This document shows, in pieces, positions 59,453-59,678 of a DNA stretch of 59,678 nt. This DNA comes from an uncultured Actinomycetes bacterium. GTDB taxonomy: Bacteria; Actinomycetota; Thermoleophilia; RBG-16-64-13. The stretch spans positions 1 through 59,678 of the forward strand of contig CAIQPS010000093.1 of assembly GCA_903873715.1 (NCBI GenBank), read 5' to 3'. Numbering within the stretch: position 1 is the first letter of the stretch; every line of letters begins with the position of its first letter. The notes below the pieces were generated by a model. That model was not told where the DNA came from. It did not search any database and worked only from the letters and a program-made list of their open reading frames with translations. A program made the position numbers and the translations under genes.

Positions 59453-59678
59453 GTGACGTTCGAACATAAGAGTGTGACCGGCATGGGCGGCGCGGCGGCG
59501 AGAGCCTCCGCGCCGCCGCATGCCGCGGCCCTCATCAGTGAGGCGGTCGCTGCCGGCCTGCCCGCGCTCGACGAGTGGCGCTCCAAGCGATTGCTGGCCG
59601 CGTACGGTGTACCGACCCCGGCCGGTGCTCTGGTCGTCGGAGCCGACGAGGCGGTCCGGGCGGCCGCCGGCATCGGCG
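59453..59678 (+). CDS. Acyl-CoA synthetase (ADP-forming) or related ATP-grasp protein, N-terminal part
   Basis: The frame is open to the window end, so only about 75 residues are seen. After an Ala-rich leader comes ALDEWRSKRLLAAYGVPTPAGALV followed by DEAVRAAAGIG, the typical start of the ATP-grasp domain of ADP-forming acetyl/acyl-CoA synthetases (also succinyl-CoA ligase beta type). The start could be GTG 59453, GTG 59474 or ATG 59483. It would activate the acid substrate or recover energy as ATP from the CoA product (inference). Confidence 0.7.
   Translation, partial: MTFEHKSVTGMGGAAARASAPPHAAALISEAVAAGLPALDEWRSKRLLAAYGVPTPAGALVVGADEAVRAAAGIG

Noticed and set aside
1-59678. CRISPR arrays, insertion sequences or prophage genes
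   Set aside because: No regularly spaced repeats, transposase or integrase motifs, or phage structural genes were seen anywhere in the window.

Overview
The window is high-GC DNA, almost fully coding, with short intergenic gaps, many ATGA/GTGA start-stop overlaps and frequent GTG or TTG starts. The gene content suggests a bacterium, most likely a deep-branching Actinomycetota lineage (Coriobacteriia, Thermoleophilia or an anaerobic relative). Reasons are the archaeal-style topoisomerase I - dTMP kinase - DNA polymerase III delta' - PSP1 (RicT-like) gene order, an 11-gene complex I operon without nuoE/F/G, and hydrogenase-type nickel maturation genes. The placement is inference; no marker phylogeny was run.

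Layout. 1-3.0 kb: end of a cation exchanger, then (minus strand) tatC followed by a FadR-type regulator fused to a HAD domain, with a perfect palindromic operator at its start codon. 3.2-13.7 kb: nuoABCDHIJKLMN with its promoter and terminator. 13.7-22.1 kb: an amidohydrolase, a TPR lipid-facing protein, a STAS protein and the replication/housekeeping block topA-tmk-holB-ricT. 22.1-22.8 kb: a VapBC-type toxin-antitoxin pair with its own dyad operator. 22.9-29.2 kb: a six-gene copper-handling block ending in a three-HMA CopA ATPase, in which three proteins carry related cupredoxin domains. 29.3-31.5 kb: an unusual multi-cluster iron-sulfur protein with hypA and hypB. 31.7-34.3 kb: small secreted proteins, tRNA-Thr(CGT) and a methyltransferase. 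34.5-38.0 kb: threonine synthase, a NYN-like protein, a nitroreductase and a membrane protein. 38.1-42.7 kb: a secreted PepSY-like repeat protein followed by a two-component system whose sensor carries a similar His/Met/Gly motif, then a CobW-family metallochaperone GTPase pair.

43.1 kb to the end is a catabolic region: MaoC-like protein, zinc alcohol dehydrogenase, MarR regulator, SDR, cupin, SnoaL/NTF2-like protein, nitronate monooxygenase-like flavoprotein, M24-family protein, TetR regulator, hydroxyacyl-CoA dehydrogenase/enoyl-CoA hydratase fusion, thiolase, SDR, hydroxybutyryl-CoA dehydrogenase, Old Yellow Enzyme-type flavin/iron-sulfur reductase, a second NTF2-like protein and the start of an ADP-forming acyl-CoA synthetase. 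Two promoters in it, 4.4 kb apart, have the same architecture (TTGACA, 17 nt, CAGAAT, 3 nt, then an identical 16-bp dyad). One drives the SDR-cupin-SnoaL operon and the other drives tetR and the beta-oxidation genes. This points to one TetR-controlled regulon for anaerobic-style breakdown of an acid handled as its CoA thioester, with an enzyme set reminiscent of the bile-acid (bai) pathway. The substrate cannot be read from the sequence.
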